Numbered from the stretch's first letter, positions 1 to 8,126 are shown. The stretch: DNA of 40,340 nucleotides from Puniceicoccaceae bacterium (GCA_040224245.1 JBEGIR010000090.1:1-40340); one strand, 5' to 3'. The notes: generated by a model from the sequence alone, not told the origin. Made by a program: numbers and translations.

Positions 1-1
1 G

Positions 2-211
2 CTCCACGATCTGGTCGAACAGGAGATCGAGAGCCTGTGTGGACCCAAACATCAACCCCAAGAGGGATCCACGTATTACCGCTCTGGCAATGCGCAATCG
101 CACGTCTATTTGGATGGAAGAAAAACCTTGGAAAAACGCCCAAGAGTACGTCGTAAAACCGGAGAGGAGGATGGCAGGATTCCGGTTCATGCGAAGTTGC
201 TTTTGAGCTAA
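2..211 (+). pseudogene. IS256/mutator-type transposase fragment (left edge)
   Basis: An open frame runs from the window edge to a TAA at 209-211 and gives about 69 residues. It resembles the N-terminal part of IS256-family (mutator-type) transposases: a VEQEIESLCGP stretch, then YYRSGN, then a VYLDGRK segment and a basic RPRVRRKTG segment. Such proteins are normally near 400 residues and carry the DDE catalytic core after this part. Here the frame stops straight after the basic segment, and nothing resembling the DDE core follows, so it looks like a truncated, dead copy. The true start lies outside the window. Family assignment is by motif memory, not by a search. Confidence 0.6.
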
Positions 212-262
212 GCAACTGCAACTTGCTCCGGCAAGGTTTTTGAAGGCAGCTCTAAAGAAGAA

Positions 263-559
263 CTAAAGCTTGGGTTCGTCTTTGGCTCCGTGCCAGATGT
301 GCAGGATTTCTACGGTGTTATTTTCATCAAGAACAGCGTAAAAGATCCGGTAACCTCGATAGGGTAAGTCATGAACATTTTCGCGGTTTCGATGCTGATA
401 AACTTTTCCGCGTCGAGGAAACTGCTCAAGTTTTTCAGCATGGTCAATCAAACCCAAAACCAGTCGTTCCGCTGCGACAGGATCTTCTTCAGAGATGTAA
501 TCGGCGACCTCTTTTAGATCGTCAATAGCAGGATCCGTCCAAATTATTTTGTAAACCAC
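263..559 (-). CDS. ParE/RelE-superfamily toxin
   Basis: 98 residues, the usual size for ParE-type toxins. The N-terminus KIIWTDPAIDDLKEVADYI and the C-terminal segments YRIFYAV and VEILHIWHG are the family landmarks: an alpha-helical hairpin followed by an antiparallel sheet. ParE members poison DNA gyrase and RelE members cleave mRNA; sequence alone does not settle which applies, but the ParE-like features predominate. The start codon is GTG (557-559) and lies inside the 3' end of the upstream antitoxin gene (16-bp overlap), so toxin translation is probably coupled to antitoxin translation. The pair lies between a transposase scar and a recombinase scar, a typical place for accessory toxin-antitoxin modules. 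Confidence 0.85.
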   Translation of the reverse strand: MVYKIIWTDPAIDDLKEVADYISEEDPVAAERLVLGLIDHAEKLEQFPRRGKVYQHRNRENVHDLPYRGYRIFYAVLDENNTVEILHIWHGAKDEPKL

Positions 560-750
560 GACTTTGCTAGTTCTTTGACTTCTTCGTGGGATTTCACCTT
601 ACCGTCTTTGGAAGCTTGTAATCCGCGATCAATTCCGGCTGCGATTTCTAAATCAGCCTTGTTCGGGATGTGATTGATAAATTCAACAACCTTTCCCTGC
701 TCTTCACAGGGCAATCGTTTAAACTGATCAATGAGTTCAGCGGCGTTCAT
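544..750 (-). CDS. Antitoxin of the ParE-type module
   Basis: A 68-residue protein starting MNAAELIDQFKRLP and ending in a charged helix with KSHEEVKELAKSW. It precedes and overlaps the toxin gene by 16 bp, the normal antitoxin-toxin order. The ATG at 748-750 is preferred; an upstream in-frame TTG at 789 would add 13 residues that do not look like antitoxin sequence. The layout (hydrophobic AELI helix, middle GIDRGLQ segment, C-terminal helix) is like small antitoxins of the addiction-module superfamily that bind their own promoter and neutralise the toxin. The exact antitoxin family is not recognised with certainty. Confidence 0.75.
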   Translation of the reverse strand: MNAAELIDQFKRLPCEEQGKVVEFINHIPNKADLEIAAGIDRGLQASKDGKVKSHEEVKELAKSWFTK

Positions 751-825
751 GGTGGGTTCTAAAATCTCTCCAATCCCTTTATTTGTCAATCAATCTGGGA
801 TTTTCAAAAACTTCCGAGTTTCCCC

Positions 826-936
826 CTATTTCGCAGATGGATGGGATTTGCTGTGAGCTTCTTTCAACTTGGTCAGGCCCACATGGGCGTAAATCTGAGT
901 GGTCTGCAAACTGGCGTGTCTGGTTTGTTTCTGCAC
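826..936 (-). pseudogene. Tyrosine recombinase (XerC/D-like integrase) C-terminal remnant
   Basis: Thirty-six codons in one frame, ending at TAG (826-828), read as the end of a tyrosine recombinase: RHASLQTTQIYAHV followed by a short basic tail. The HxSLxTTxIY block is the box II signature and holds the catalytic tyrosine. An in-frame stop (TAA at 937-939) directly precedes the block. The next 100 bases upstream contain possible out-of-frame remains (a REL-EA segment) but no intact Arg-Lys-His-Arg core. It is therefore a decayed integrase, probably left by the element that brought in the neighbouring toxin-antitoxin genes. The stretch 940-1105 holds no other gene that I can support. Confidence 0.7.
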
Positions 937-1105
937 TTAGCGGGAGCTTCCAACTCGCGTCTCATCATGAACACACTGACATCGCAAAACGGCGGTCAAA
1001 TAATTATTTCCGTCAGAATCCGCCGGGATTCTCGAGGCTTCCATGAAGCTTCAAAACTTTTGCGGTTTTCATTTCCTGAAATTCCGTGTTCACTTTGTTG
1101 CAGCT

Positions 1106-1855
1106 ATGACTGAACTTCTCTTTGGCCGAAATGCGATACGCGAAGCACTGGTGGCGGGACGCCGCCGATTTTTTCGTCTCATCCTGGCGGATCGACTCGA
1201 TGCCGCTCCGGTGGTGAGCGAGATTCAGGCGCTTGCGCGCAAGGCGAATCTGCCGGTTGAGCGTATGATACGCAAGCGCATGGACAAACTGGCACACAAC
1301 CACCAGGGCATCATGCTCGAAGCGGCGCCCTACCCCTACGCCGATCTCGGTGATTTGCTCGAAGCTGCCGATGCCAGTGGGGAGGAACCTTTTTTTCTCG
1401 CGCTCGATCACATTGAAGATCCGCACAACCTCGGGGCCATGATCCGAACTGCCGAATTGGTCGGTGCCCACGGCATCATCCTACCCAACCAAGGTCAGGC
1501 CGATGTGACCCCAGCGGTGGTAAAGGCCAGTGTCGGTGCTTCCGAGCACCTGCAAGTGGCCAAGATTGCCAATCTCGCACAGGCCCTCAATCATCTCAAA
1601 AAAAAGGGAATTTGGGCTGTCGGCGTGCAGCATGGTACTGATTCCAAATGCTTTCACGAGGCGGATCTCAAAGGACCCATTGTGCTGGTAATTGGCAGCG
1701 AAGGACAAGGCATGAGCCGCATTGTGAAGGAGACCTGTGATTTTCTGATTGAGATTCCCATGCGCGGCCATATCGAATCCCTCAACGCCAGTGTCGCTTC
1801 CGCCCTGGTACTCTATGAGACCTGGCGCGCACGTGGGTTTCAGGGCAGAAATTGA
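1106..1855 (+). CDS. rlmB: 23S rRNA 2'-O-methyltransferase, TrmH/SpoU family (RlmB-like)
   Basis: 249 residues beginning MTELLFGRNAIREAL, the usual opening of RlmB; an in-frame upstream ATG at 1043 would add an unrelated 21-residue leader. The N-terminal substrate-binding domain (about 1-75) is followed by the SPOUT knot domain. Its motifs are all present: NLGAMIRTAELVGAHGIILP (motif 1), LVIGSEGQGMSR (motif 2) and SLNASVASALVLYE (motif 3). RlmB methylates the 2'-O of G2251 in the peptidyl-transferase P loop of 23S rRNA; other SpoU paralogues have similar sequences, so the exact target is inferred. The gene is followed without a gap by the Nudix gene. Confidence 0.88.
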   Translation: MTELLFGRNAIREALVAGRRRFFRLILADRLDAAPVVSEIQALARKANLPVERMIRKRMDKLAHNHQGIMLEAAPYPYADLGDLLEAADASGEEPFFLALDHIEDPHNLGAMIRTAELVGAHGIILPNQGQADVTPAVVKASVGASEHLQVAKIANLAQALNHLKKKGIWAVGVQHGTDSKCFHEADLKGPIVLVIGSEGQGMSRIVKETCDFLIEIPMRGHIESLNASVASALVLYETWRARGFQGRN

Positions 1856-1875
1856 ACAGCACTGCGCCACAGCCC

Positions 1876-2412
1876 ATGTCGATCTCTCTACGCTACTGCC
1901 CAGCCTGTGGTGAAAAGCATTTTCAAACGGGTGACTCAAAACCGTGGCATTGTCCCGACTGTGGATTGGACTTTTTTCAGAACACGGCTGCGGCTGCGGG
2001 TGCGTTGGTTTGTGACGAGCAGAATCGGCTCCTGATGGTGCAGCGCGCGAAGGACCCGTCGAAGGGGAAATGGGGATTGCCCGGAGGCTTCATCGATGCT
2101 GGGGAAAGCGTCGAACAGGCACTGCTTCGGGAGTGCCGCGAAGAAATCGGAATTGAGATCGAATCTCCCATCTTTCTGTGCAGCTTTCCAAATCGCTACG
2201 CTTACAAGGGCATTGTGTATGCTACGATCGACCTCTATTTCAGGGTGCAGACCCGGCAGGCAAATGCGGTAAGGGCGCTGGACGAAGTCGCACAGATCGG
2301 CTGGTTTGATCCTGCGCACATTGATCCGGAGACGGTAGCGTTTCCATCATGTGTGCGTGCAATTGAGTGCCTCAACGCGGTGCTGGGAAATCAGGCAGAT
2401 GCTGAAAGCTGA
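1876..2412 (+). CDS. Nudix hydrolase with N-terminal zinc ribbon
   Basis: 178 residues from the ATG at 1876. A TTG at 1852, overlapping the rlmB stop codon, is a possible alternative start adding eight residues. The N-terminus has a zinc ribbon, CPACGEKHF then CPDCGLDF (two CxxC pairs). The Nudix box follows: GGFIDAGESVEQALLRECREEIGIE, matching Gx5Ex7REUxEExGU. This layout occurs in NudC-like NAD(H) pyrophosphatases and in small Zn-ribbon Nudix proteins. The protein is much shorter than NudC (about 260) and lacks its N-terminal domain, so the substrate (a nucleotide diphosphate derivative) is not predictable. It is likely cotranscribed with rlmB. Confidence 0.85.
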   Translation: MSISLRYCPACGEKHFQTGDSKPWHCPDCGLDFFQNTAAAAGALVCDEQNRLLMVQRAKDPSKGKWGLPGGFIDAGESVEQALLRECREEIGIEIESPIFLCSFPNRYAYKGIVYATIDLYFRVQTRQANAVRALDEVAQIGWFDPAHIDPETVAFPSCVRAIECLNAVLGNQADAES

Positions 2413-2557
2413 CATCGTGCCGATGCATCTGAGTCGAGGAAGGGGGCGGATCAGCGATGGAGAGGCAAGAGGATTTAACAAATGTTCCTGCGGAACCCAC
2501 ATGTTTCTGACCAGCAGAAACCCATATCGTTGAATCGGAGTGGGCCGGAAGCGCGCA

Positions 2558-4378
2558 TCAGTCAGGGGCGGCGAAATAATGGGCAACCGCCACAAGAGGG
2601 GCGTTGTAGAGGATGCAGTTTTCGTTGGAAGCCCAACTGTCGATGTGGTCCAGATAACAGAGTGCAGGCGGGGTGTGCTCGTCAAAATGCAGTGGCAAGG
2701 TCTGGTCACCACTCAATCCTGGATTCGGACCACCTGCCAGCAAGCCTGGATACATGTGTCCGTCTCCGCCCGGAGCGAGTGAAGCGTGGTGAATGTAGAG
2801 CGGACTTCGGCTGCCGACAGCTGTGACAAAACTCAGGTTATGGGCGTTGCGGCCAAGCAGATAGTGCAATTGCGCCAGCGCAGCCTCCCGAAACGATTCC
2901 TGAGTGGAGTCGAGCTTGTATGCCAACAACAAGTACTGCGCGAGTGCCATGGCTCCGCCATTGCTGCCCCAATAGTAGCGTGTCAAGGCCACAGCAAACC
3001 CGTCGGAAGCGACATCGCCCACGATGCGTTCGCAGCGCTCGATCAAAAAACGGCTCCAGCGCGAGTCGAGTCCGGGATCGATACCCGTAACATCGTGCAG
3101 CGCACACTGAAGCTGTGCAAAGGCTGAGACGTTCTGCCATTCCAGATCACGGTCCAACGCATCTGCACTCCAAAGAGTTTCCTGAACGTAGGCATCGGAG
3201 GGATTGCGCAGCACATCTGCATAGACCGCATCGCCAGTTGCCAGAAAAAGCTCTACCGCAGCCCACATTCGATCATCCCCGTCGTTCAGATCAGGTCGGT
3301 CTGCATAGCCCCCGGTCTTGGTATCTGCGGGCCGGATGAAACCACCATTCGGGTAAAGCTCCGGATGACGCTCGAGAAAATCCCATGCACGGCGTGCCGC
3401 ATCAAGGTAACGCTCCGCCGTTTCATGCCATTCGGGTGTTCCACGAAAACAGCGCGATGCCAGTGCCATCACTGCCGCAAAATCTGCGGTAGCGACTGAA
3501 GATACAGCATAGAGATAGCGTGGAGCTTGATCGAGATCCGCACGCATCCATTCGTATTCAAACGTGTTGACCATGTAGTGCACACCGCCAAACTCCGGGT
3601 GCTCCGGTTCGCTTTCCTGCATGCGAAGCATCCAGTCGAGTTCCCACTGCATCTCATCCAGAAAATCCGGCACCCCATTGCCGCTCTCGGGAATGCCAGT
3701 GGCATCGCTTGAAAACGCATCGGGAAACTGCTCGTACATGATCAGCATGTGGGCCAGAGAAACCGCTGCTGCGTGAATGTATTTTCCATAGTCACCGGCA
3801 TCGTGCCACCCGCCGGAAGTGGGCTTTCCCCCCACCCGTCCGAGCGATGCGTGGTAGTTCGCATCGTGCAGATGACAGGCGTCCCTGGCAAATTTTCCGG
3901 CAAAAGCGGATTCCAACGGCACGCCACAGCGCTGATAGTAGAAAGATTTCAATGCCTTTTGCGCCACATCCGCATAGACACCCTGGGCGATGGTAAAGAC
4001 ATGGGATCGACTGGCATCTTCGAGCACGATCCAGTAGTCACCAGGCTCACGCAGCGCGGAAAAATCACCCCACCAGAGATCCATGCCTGTTGCGGGATCC
4101 TGCGCTCGGCGCAAGGTCGTGATTCCCCGGTAAACCACACGCTCCGTGTCCGCATGCACCACGACAAATTCCTGCTCACCGCGATCCGTGACAAAGTGCT
4201 TGGCTTCGGTGGGTTCATAACCTGCCTGATTCACAAAGACTCCAGTGAGGATCTCTTCGGGCGATTCGGCAGTCGCCGCGGGAATTCCCGGCAGAACCCA
4301 AAGCAGCAGCCATAGAATCCCCTGACAAAGTCGGTCGTTCAGGATGCGGAACTTCAGTAAATCCGGCAAGGAACTCAT
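2558..4378 (-). CDS. Secreted glycoside hydrolase family 9 (endoglucanase-like)
   Basis: 606 residues from the ATG at 4376-4378, chosen because a signal peptide follows it (hydrophobic GILWLLLWVLPGIPAATA, cleavage near residue 37). Residues about 45-130 match the Ig-like CelD_N domain that precedes many GH9 catalytic domains (FVNQAGYEP start). The (alpha/alpha)6 catalytic domain has GGWHDAGDYGKY at 189-200 with both catalytic aspartates, and near the C-terminus HYLLGRNAHNLSFVTAVG and SNENCILYNAPLV, where Glu586 is the expected general acid. GH9 enzymes invert beta-1,4-glucosidic bonds, as in cellulose, mixed glucans or oligosaccharides; exo or endo action cannot be told. No carbohydrate transporter or regulator is adjacent. 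Confidence 0.9.
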   Translation of the reverse strand: MSSLPDLLKFRILNDRLCQGILWLLLWVLPGIPAATAESPEEILTGVFVNQAGYEPTEAKHFVTDRGEQEFVVVHADTERVVYRGITTLRRAQDPATGMDLWWGDFSALREPGDYWIVLEDASRSHVFTIAQGVYADVAQKALKSFYYQRCGVPLESAFAGKFARDACHLHDANYHASLGRVGGKPTSGGWHDAGDYGKYIHAAAVSLAHMLIMYEQFPDAFSSDATGIPESGNGVPDFLDEMQWELDWMLRMQESEPEHPEFGGVHYMVNTFEYEWMRADLDQAPRYLYAVSSVATADFAAVMALASRCFRGTPEWHETAERYLDAARRAWDFLERHPELYPNGGFIRPADTKTGGYADRPDLNDGDDRMWAAVELFLATGDAVYADVLRNPSDAYVQETLWSADALDRDLEWQNVSAFAQLQCALHDVTGIDPGLDSRWSRFLIERCERIVGDVASDGFAVALTRYYWGSNGGAMALAQYLLLAYKLDSTQESFREAALAQLHYLLGRNAHNLSFVTAVGSRSPLYIHHASLAPGGDGHMYPGLLAGGPNPGLSGDQTLPLHFDEHTPPALCYLDHIDSWASNENCILYNAPLVAVAHYFAAPD

Positions 4379-4888
4379 CGCGCCTCTGCGGGGACAGGTA
4401 CAATCGGAGATGCAGGGGGTATTCATATTCATGGATGGGGTTGTCAGGGGAAAATGAATCACTGAATGCAGTGTCCCTGAAATCGCTTTTCCAGCGCAAC
4501 TGCAATCGCATGAAAGCTCCGAAAGAACGTACCAATGGTGATTGTTGGGATCTAAAGGCATCAATGAGCGTCGTTCTCAGTTTCAGAAAGAAGTGAACGA
4601 CCGAAGGCCACTTTTGACAACGAAGTCCTCAACGGGGCGAGAAAACACTGCAGTGACAACCCGTCGCAACGGATGCGTCTCAGTATTTGACAATTTCAAG
4701 TCCATGACTCCCTTGTCCAGATGATCTTCCGGACCCCTGATTGAATCGGGGTCCTCCCTAATGCATGGGTGTCGATCACCCGGGCATTGAAGATTCACAT
4801 CGCTTCATCCTCCAGATGCCTGAATCCGAACGTTGAGACATTCCTTCGTGACTGCTCAATCATCCACAACCAAGCAACATAACATTCA
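4379..4888. other. Divergent intergenic region with small palindromes
   Basis: 510 bases between the divergent GH9 and mscS genes with no convincing ORF. Three symmetric elements are visible. CACTG-AATG-CAGTG (4460-4473) and the perfect palindrome CACTGCAGTG (4646-4655) share the same half-site. The third is an inverted repeat GGACCCC/GGGGTCC (4731-4737 and 4748-4754) that has no adjacent T-run. A TTGACA hexamer sits at 4687-4692 but no good -10 follows. The shared CACTG/CAGTG half-sites could be operators for the GH9 gene. Confidence 0.4.
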
Positions 4889-5941
4889 ATGAATTGGGAA
4901 ACTGAATTCTGGGGCAACACCTTGCTCGAATACGGATATACACTCGGAGCAACACTCCTGTTTACCGCTGGAGTGCTGGCCATCACATCATTCTTCCGCT
5001 GGCGTCTCAAATCAATCGGGGACAATGGACGACTGCCGTTCTTTCTGGCGTGGAAAGCCTTGCACTCGACAAAATGGTGGCTGGTTTTTCTGATCGGATT
5101 CACCTTCACAAGCGCCTGGCTGACACTTTCACCCGAGGTATCGCAGTGGATGCAGGCACTTTTTTTCAGTGGAGTGATCATTCAACTATTGTTTTGGGGC
5201 AATCGGGCACTCCTGTCCTGGGGTGAGCGATATAGCGGCGAGAGCAGCGAAGCGATAGGAGCACGTGTCACCACAGTAAAAATGTTCCTTTTCCTCGGGC
5301 GCATCGCACTGTTGAGTCTGGGACTGCTGGTGATCCTTGACTCCTTGCCAGGGGTGCAAATCACGGCCCTGATCGCCAGCCTGGGCATTGGAGGCATCGC
5401 AGTGGCCCTGGCGATGCAAAACATCCTGTCAGACATTTTTGCATCACTCACGATCACGCTGGATCGTCCTTTTGTGATCGGTGATTTCATCATCGTGGGC
5501 GACCTGCTCGGCGTGGTTGAAAAAATCGGGATCAAAACAACGCGCCTGCGCAGTCTATCCGGGGAACAGTTGATCTTTTCCAACAATGATCTTCTCAACA
5601 GCCGCATCCGGAATTTCAAACGCATGTATGAACGTCGAGTCGCTTTTGAAATCGGCATCACCTACGAAACGGGTATCGACAAGATCCGTGAGATTCCCAA
5701 GCGCATTCAATCCATCATTGAAGCCCTGCCCGATACACGCTTTGACCGTGCACACTTCAAACAACACGGGGCGCACGCATTGATTTTTGAAACCGTTTAT
5801 TACGTGAACGGACCGGACTACAACCTCTACATGGATCGTCAACAGGCAATCAATCTCGCGATCCACGAATACTTTGAGCAAAACGGGATCCAATTTGCCT
5901 ACCCGACTCAGACCCTCTACCTCAACCGAAGCACAGGTTGA
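4889..5941 (+). CDS. Small-conductance mechanosensitive channel (MscS family)
   Basis: 350 residues. There are several hydrophobic segments in the first half: an N-terminal pair, then a TM around FLGRIALLSLGLLVIL. The pore helix and cytoplasmic domain start follow: ITALIASLGIGGIAVALAMQ, then NILSDIFASLTITLDRPF and IGDFI, the conserved MscS TM3/beta-domain signature. The C-terminal part (about 250-350) forms the alpha/beta vestibule. The protein releases solutes on hypo-osmotic shock in the inner membrane. Its length is intermediate between E. coli MscS (286) and the larger YbdG/YnaI types (about 340-415). It stands alone, divergent from the GH9 gene. Confidence 0.93.
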   Translation: MNWETEFWGNTLLEYGYTLGATLLFTAGVLAITSFFRWRLKSIGDNGRLPFFLAWKALHSTKWWLVFLIGFTFTSAWLTLSPEVSQWMQALFFSGVIIQLLFWGNRALLSWGERYSGESSEAIGARVTTVKMFLFLGRIALLSLGLLVILDSLPGVQITALIASLGIGGIAVALAMQNILSDIFASLTITLDRPFVIGDFIIVGDLLGVVEKIGIKTTRLRSLSGEQLIFSNNDLLNSRIRNFKRMYERRVAFEIGITYETGIDKIREIPKRIQSIIEALPDTRFDRAHFKQHGAHALIFETVYYVNGPDYNLYMDRQQAINLAIHEYFEQNGIQFAYPTQTLYLNRSTG

Positions 5942-6064
5942 GGACGAAGTGGCAGCCATTTCCTCGGGTCGGGTCCGCGCAAGCCTGTGGTTGACCCGAT
6001 ACCCTGGGAACCAGAGGACAGTCCCATATTCGAGACCCCGGTGATTCAATTTGTGACAGATCAT

Positions 6065-6079
6065 CGGCATAGATTGCCG
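6065..6079. repeat. Inverted repeat, possible activator site
   Basis: CGGCA-TAGAT-TGCCG is a perfect 5-bp inverted repeat spaced by 5, about 65 bases upstream of the -24 element at 6141. Sigma-54 activators bind symmetric upstream sites, usually 70-150 bases from the start, so the position suits such a role. Function is inferred only from position and symmetry. Confidence 0.3.
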
Positions 6080-6140
6080 TGCTCGAATTCCTGAATCTCT
6101 AAGCTACTTACCACAGGCGCTTTAGAAAACCTGAAACATC

Positions 6141-6155
6141 TGGCATGCATGTTGC
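6141..6155 (+). promoter_or_regulatory. Sigma-54 (-24/-12) promoter
   Basis: TGGCATGCATGTTGC matches the sigma-54 consensus TGGCACG-N4-TTGC at all but one position. The invariant GG (6142-6143) and GC (6154-6155) are separated by exactly 10 bases. The predicted start near 6167 gives a leader of about 30 bases before the ATG at 6198. The same window encodes the sigma-54 factor RpoN. This is the best -24/-12 match I found in the intergenic regions. Confidence 0.65.
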
Positions 6156-6197
6156 CTAATGAGAGATAGAACATCAATCATCACGATCAACAACATC

Positions 6198-6539
6198 ATG
6201 AAAACCATCATCAGCTCCATCATCTGCCTGCTCGGCTCAGCATTGCTCGCTGCCGCAGACATTCAAACTGCACACATCCAACCCATCGAGACGACAACGA
6301 TTCTTGCCAGGGAATGTGAACTGGGAAAAACCATTGTGCTCCGGCTGCACCTCACAGCCGATGGGTCGGTAGCCGATGCTGATCCGCATGAGCTTGATCC
6401 CTATGATGTGCTTCTTGCCGAGAGGGTCATGCAATCGGTCAAACAATGGAGATTCACACCGGCAACACGCACTGACGGAACACCCTGTGAAATCCAGGTT
6501 TTGCTGCCCATCCACATCGAATCCATCGTAAAAACCTGA
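6198..6539 (+). CDS. Small exported protein with TonB C-terminal-like domain
   Basis: 113 residues from the ATG at 6198; an upstream in-frame start at 6159 would put a charged leader before the signal peptide. Residues 1-20 (KTIISSIICLLGSALLAAA) are a signal peptide. The rest resembles the TonB_C fold found in stand-alone energy-transducer-like proteins: VVLRLHL-type strand, then a helix VMQSVKQWRFTPAT, then strand EIQVLLPIHI. Full TonB proteins have a TM anchor and a Pro-rich spacer, which are absent here. So this is a secreted, spacer-less relative whose partner is unknown. It is preceded by a strong sigma-54 promoter candidate, so it is probably made under a specific signal. Confidence 0.7.
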   Translation: MKTIISSIICLLGSALLAAADIQTAHIQPIETTTILARECELGKTIVLRLHLTADGSVADADPHELDPYDVLLAERVMQSVKQWRFTPATRTDGTPCEIQVLLPIHIESIVKT

Positions 6540-6689
6540 AGATCATTCTTCTGATCCAAACATGGCGATTGTGTAGCCGGAGAAGGTCCTCCCTTCCCCG
6601 GTTCTCACACCACCGGATGTACCGGTCACGTATCACGGCGGGTCCAGAAGGAGATGTTGTTACGCAACTGCACAGTGTGCCGGTCGCAC

Positions 6690-6715
6690 AAAAAACCCGC
6701 AGCAACTGCTGCGGG
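6690..6715 (-). terminator. Rho-independent terminator of the PEP-CTERM gene
   Basis: Perfect 8-bp stem CCCGCAGC/GCTGCGGG with an AACT loop (on + strand). Read on the minus strand it is followed by six T residues. It lies 33 bases beyond the stop codon of the minus-strand gene ending at 6749. Confidence 0.9.
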
Positions 6716-6748
6716 CCTGAAAAGAACAAAATGTAATGCGTGTTAAAC

Positions 6749-7792
6749 TCAACCCTCGGAACGAGCCCGACGGCGAATGCGCATTATTTGAATTCCAGCC
6801 AACGCAAGGAAAATCAAACCACCTGCCAACACGGTCGAAGCTTCCGGAATCGGGGTATAGTGATAGCGAATGCCCGCAACTGCACCACTTCCGGATGTGC
6901 GGATCTTCACCGCACTGAATGAGGTAAGGTTGGTGCCCATGACTTCGTTCAACTCGGCAACTGAAATGGAATCAATGCGATTGGCTTTTCCGTCACCCCA
7001 AACCACATTGCCCGTCACGTTGGCATCCCGATTGGAAAAAACGCCGTGCGAGAATTCATAAAAATTGACCGTCACATGTCTGTTGGTATTAAAATCGTAG
7101 AACGTGATGCTCGCGTGCTCGCCCGAACAGTAACCACAATCGAGATCAATGAAATCGAATCCAAAGCTGTTGATGTCGGTCTCAAAGGTGAACTTCATGT
7201 ATCCGCCGTAGGCTGAATCATCCGGAGCATATTTGTTGTATTTTTCATAATGCTGCCCCTGCGCATAGTAGAGGTGACCATCATAGATATTTCCTGAAGT
7301 GGCATGCTCCTGAATGACGAGTGCATTGCCGAGGCGCTCGTTTTTCAAATTGCCCCCGTTCCAGCCACCCCACCAACCGCCAGTGCTGTCGTATTCGAGA
7401 TCCGGATCCTCTCCAGTTCCTGCGTTGCCCTGGGAGTTTGACTGAACAGCATCAATCTTGTCGTAAATGCGAGTCTGCGATGCACCGTATTTCCCGTAAT
7501 CAAGATAGGTGCGGCGGTCTGTGTCATAGAGCGCACCCACATCTGGACCACAATTGTTATCGATGCGCACCGTGAATCCAGTGCCAGGTGCCAGATCCGC
7601 ATTGTTGGCAGAGGTGTAGCGCTGCAGATGCGTATTCTGATAAGTGTTCGAGTAGCCGACCAATGTTCCGGCGTAAAAATCTTCGAAGTCGACAGTCACT
7701 GAAGAACCGTTGACGATGACAGCATGGATGGGAGATACTGCAAGGCCCAATGCTGCAAAGGCCACTGCAAAGAAGATACTGGGTTTTTTCAT
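6749..7792 (-). CDS. PEP-CTERM sorting-domain surface/exported protein
   Basis: 347 residues. A signal peptide (KKPSIFFAVAFAALGLAVSPIHA) opens the protein. The middle is a beta-rich, Gly/Asn/Tyr-rich region of unknown fold. The C-terminus IPEASTVLAGGLIFLALAGI followed by RRRAR is the tripartite PEP-CTERM signal: motif, TM helix, basic tail. The family processes such proteins by exosortase and links them to exopolysaccharide export; no exosortase is in this window. The motif is PEAS rather than the common PEPS/T. The ATG has a strong Shine-Dalgarno, GGAGAGG six bases upstream. It is monocistronic with its own promoter and terminator. Molecular role unknown. Confidence 0.85.
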   Translation of the reverse strand: MKKPSIFFAVAFAALGLAVSPIHAVIVNGSSVTVDFEDFYAGTLVGYSNTYQNTHLQRYTSANNADLAPGTGFTVRIDNNCGPDVGALYDTDRRTYLDYGKYGASQTRIYDKIDAVQSNSQGNAGTGEDPDLEYDSTGGWWGGWNGGNLKNERLGNALVIQEHATSGNIYDGHLYYAQGQHYEKYNKYAPDDSAYGGYMKFTFETDINSFGFDFIDLDCGYCSGEHASITFYDFNTNRHVTVNFYEFSHGVFSNRDANVTGNVVWGDGKANRIDSISVAELNEVMGTNLTSFSAVKIRTSGSGAVAGIRYHYTPIPEASTVLAGGLIFLALAGIQIMRIRRRARSEG

Positions 7793-7859
7793 ATGGAACC
7801 TCTCCGATGAATAGAGCGAATGAAGAAAAGCGGCTTAACAATCGTGTCTAATGCGAGAA

Positions 7860-7888
7860 ATAAGATTCTCTGATAGCCCAATTGACAA
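7860..7888 (-). promoter_or_regulatory. Sigma-70-type promoter of the PEP-CTERM gene
   Basis: On the minus strand TTGTCA (+ strand 7883-7888) is separated by 17 bases from TCTTAT (7860-7865), giving a reasonable -35/-10 pair about 68 bases upstream of the ATG at 7792. Just upstream of the -35 lie two copies of a 9-mer spaced by one helical turn. Confidence 0.45.
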
Positions 7889-7899
7889 GCATACAAACT

Positions 7900-7919
7900 G
7901 GAAAATTAGCGGAAAATTA
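7900..7919. repeat. Direct repeat GGAAAATTA with 11-bp period
   Basis: GGAAAATTA occurs at 7900-7908 and 7911-7919, one helical turn apart, immediately upstream of the predicted -35 of the PEP-CTERM gene. In-phase direct repeats at this position are typical of activator half-sites, for example response regulators. The A/T-rich sequence could instead act as an UP element. Confidence 0.4.
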
Positions 7920-8126
7920 ACTAAAAGTTCTAAAAATGCAATGTTTCTTCCCTAAAAACTTGCCTCAGCGATTTCAATTCTGCCTTCAACTGAGAAAATG
8001 CTGTGGCTTTCCTCCATGCTGCATTCGAGTTATCCCACGAACCAAACTTCCAATTCCATTTCATACTGTTCACTGGTTCGCAGAAATCACAAAAGCGCTG
8101 CCAAACCGCCAGCCCAGGCACAGCGG

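Noticed and set aside
4687-4692. TTGACA upstream of mscS as a promoter
   Set aside because: No acceptable -10 at 16-18 bases; the hexamer may be chance.
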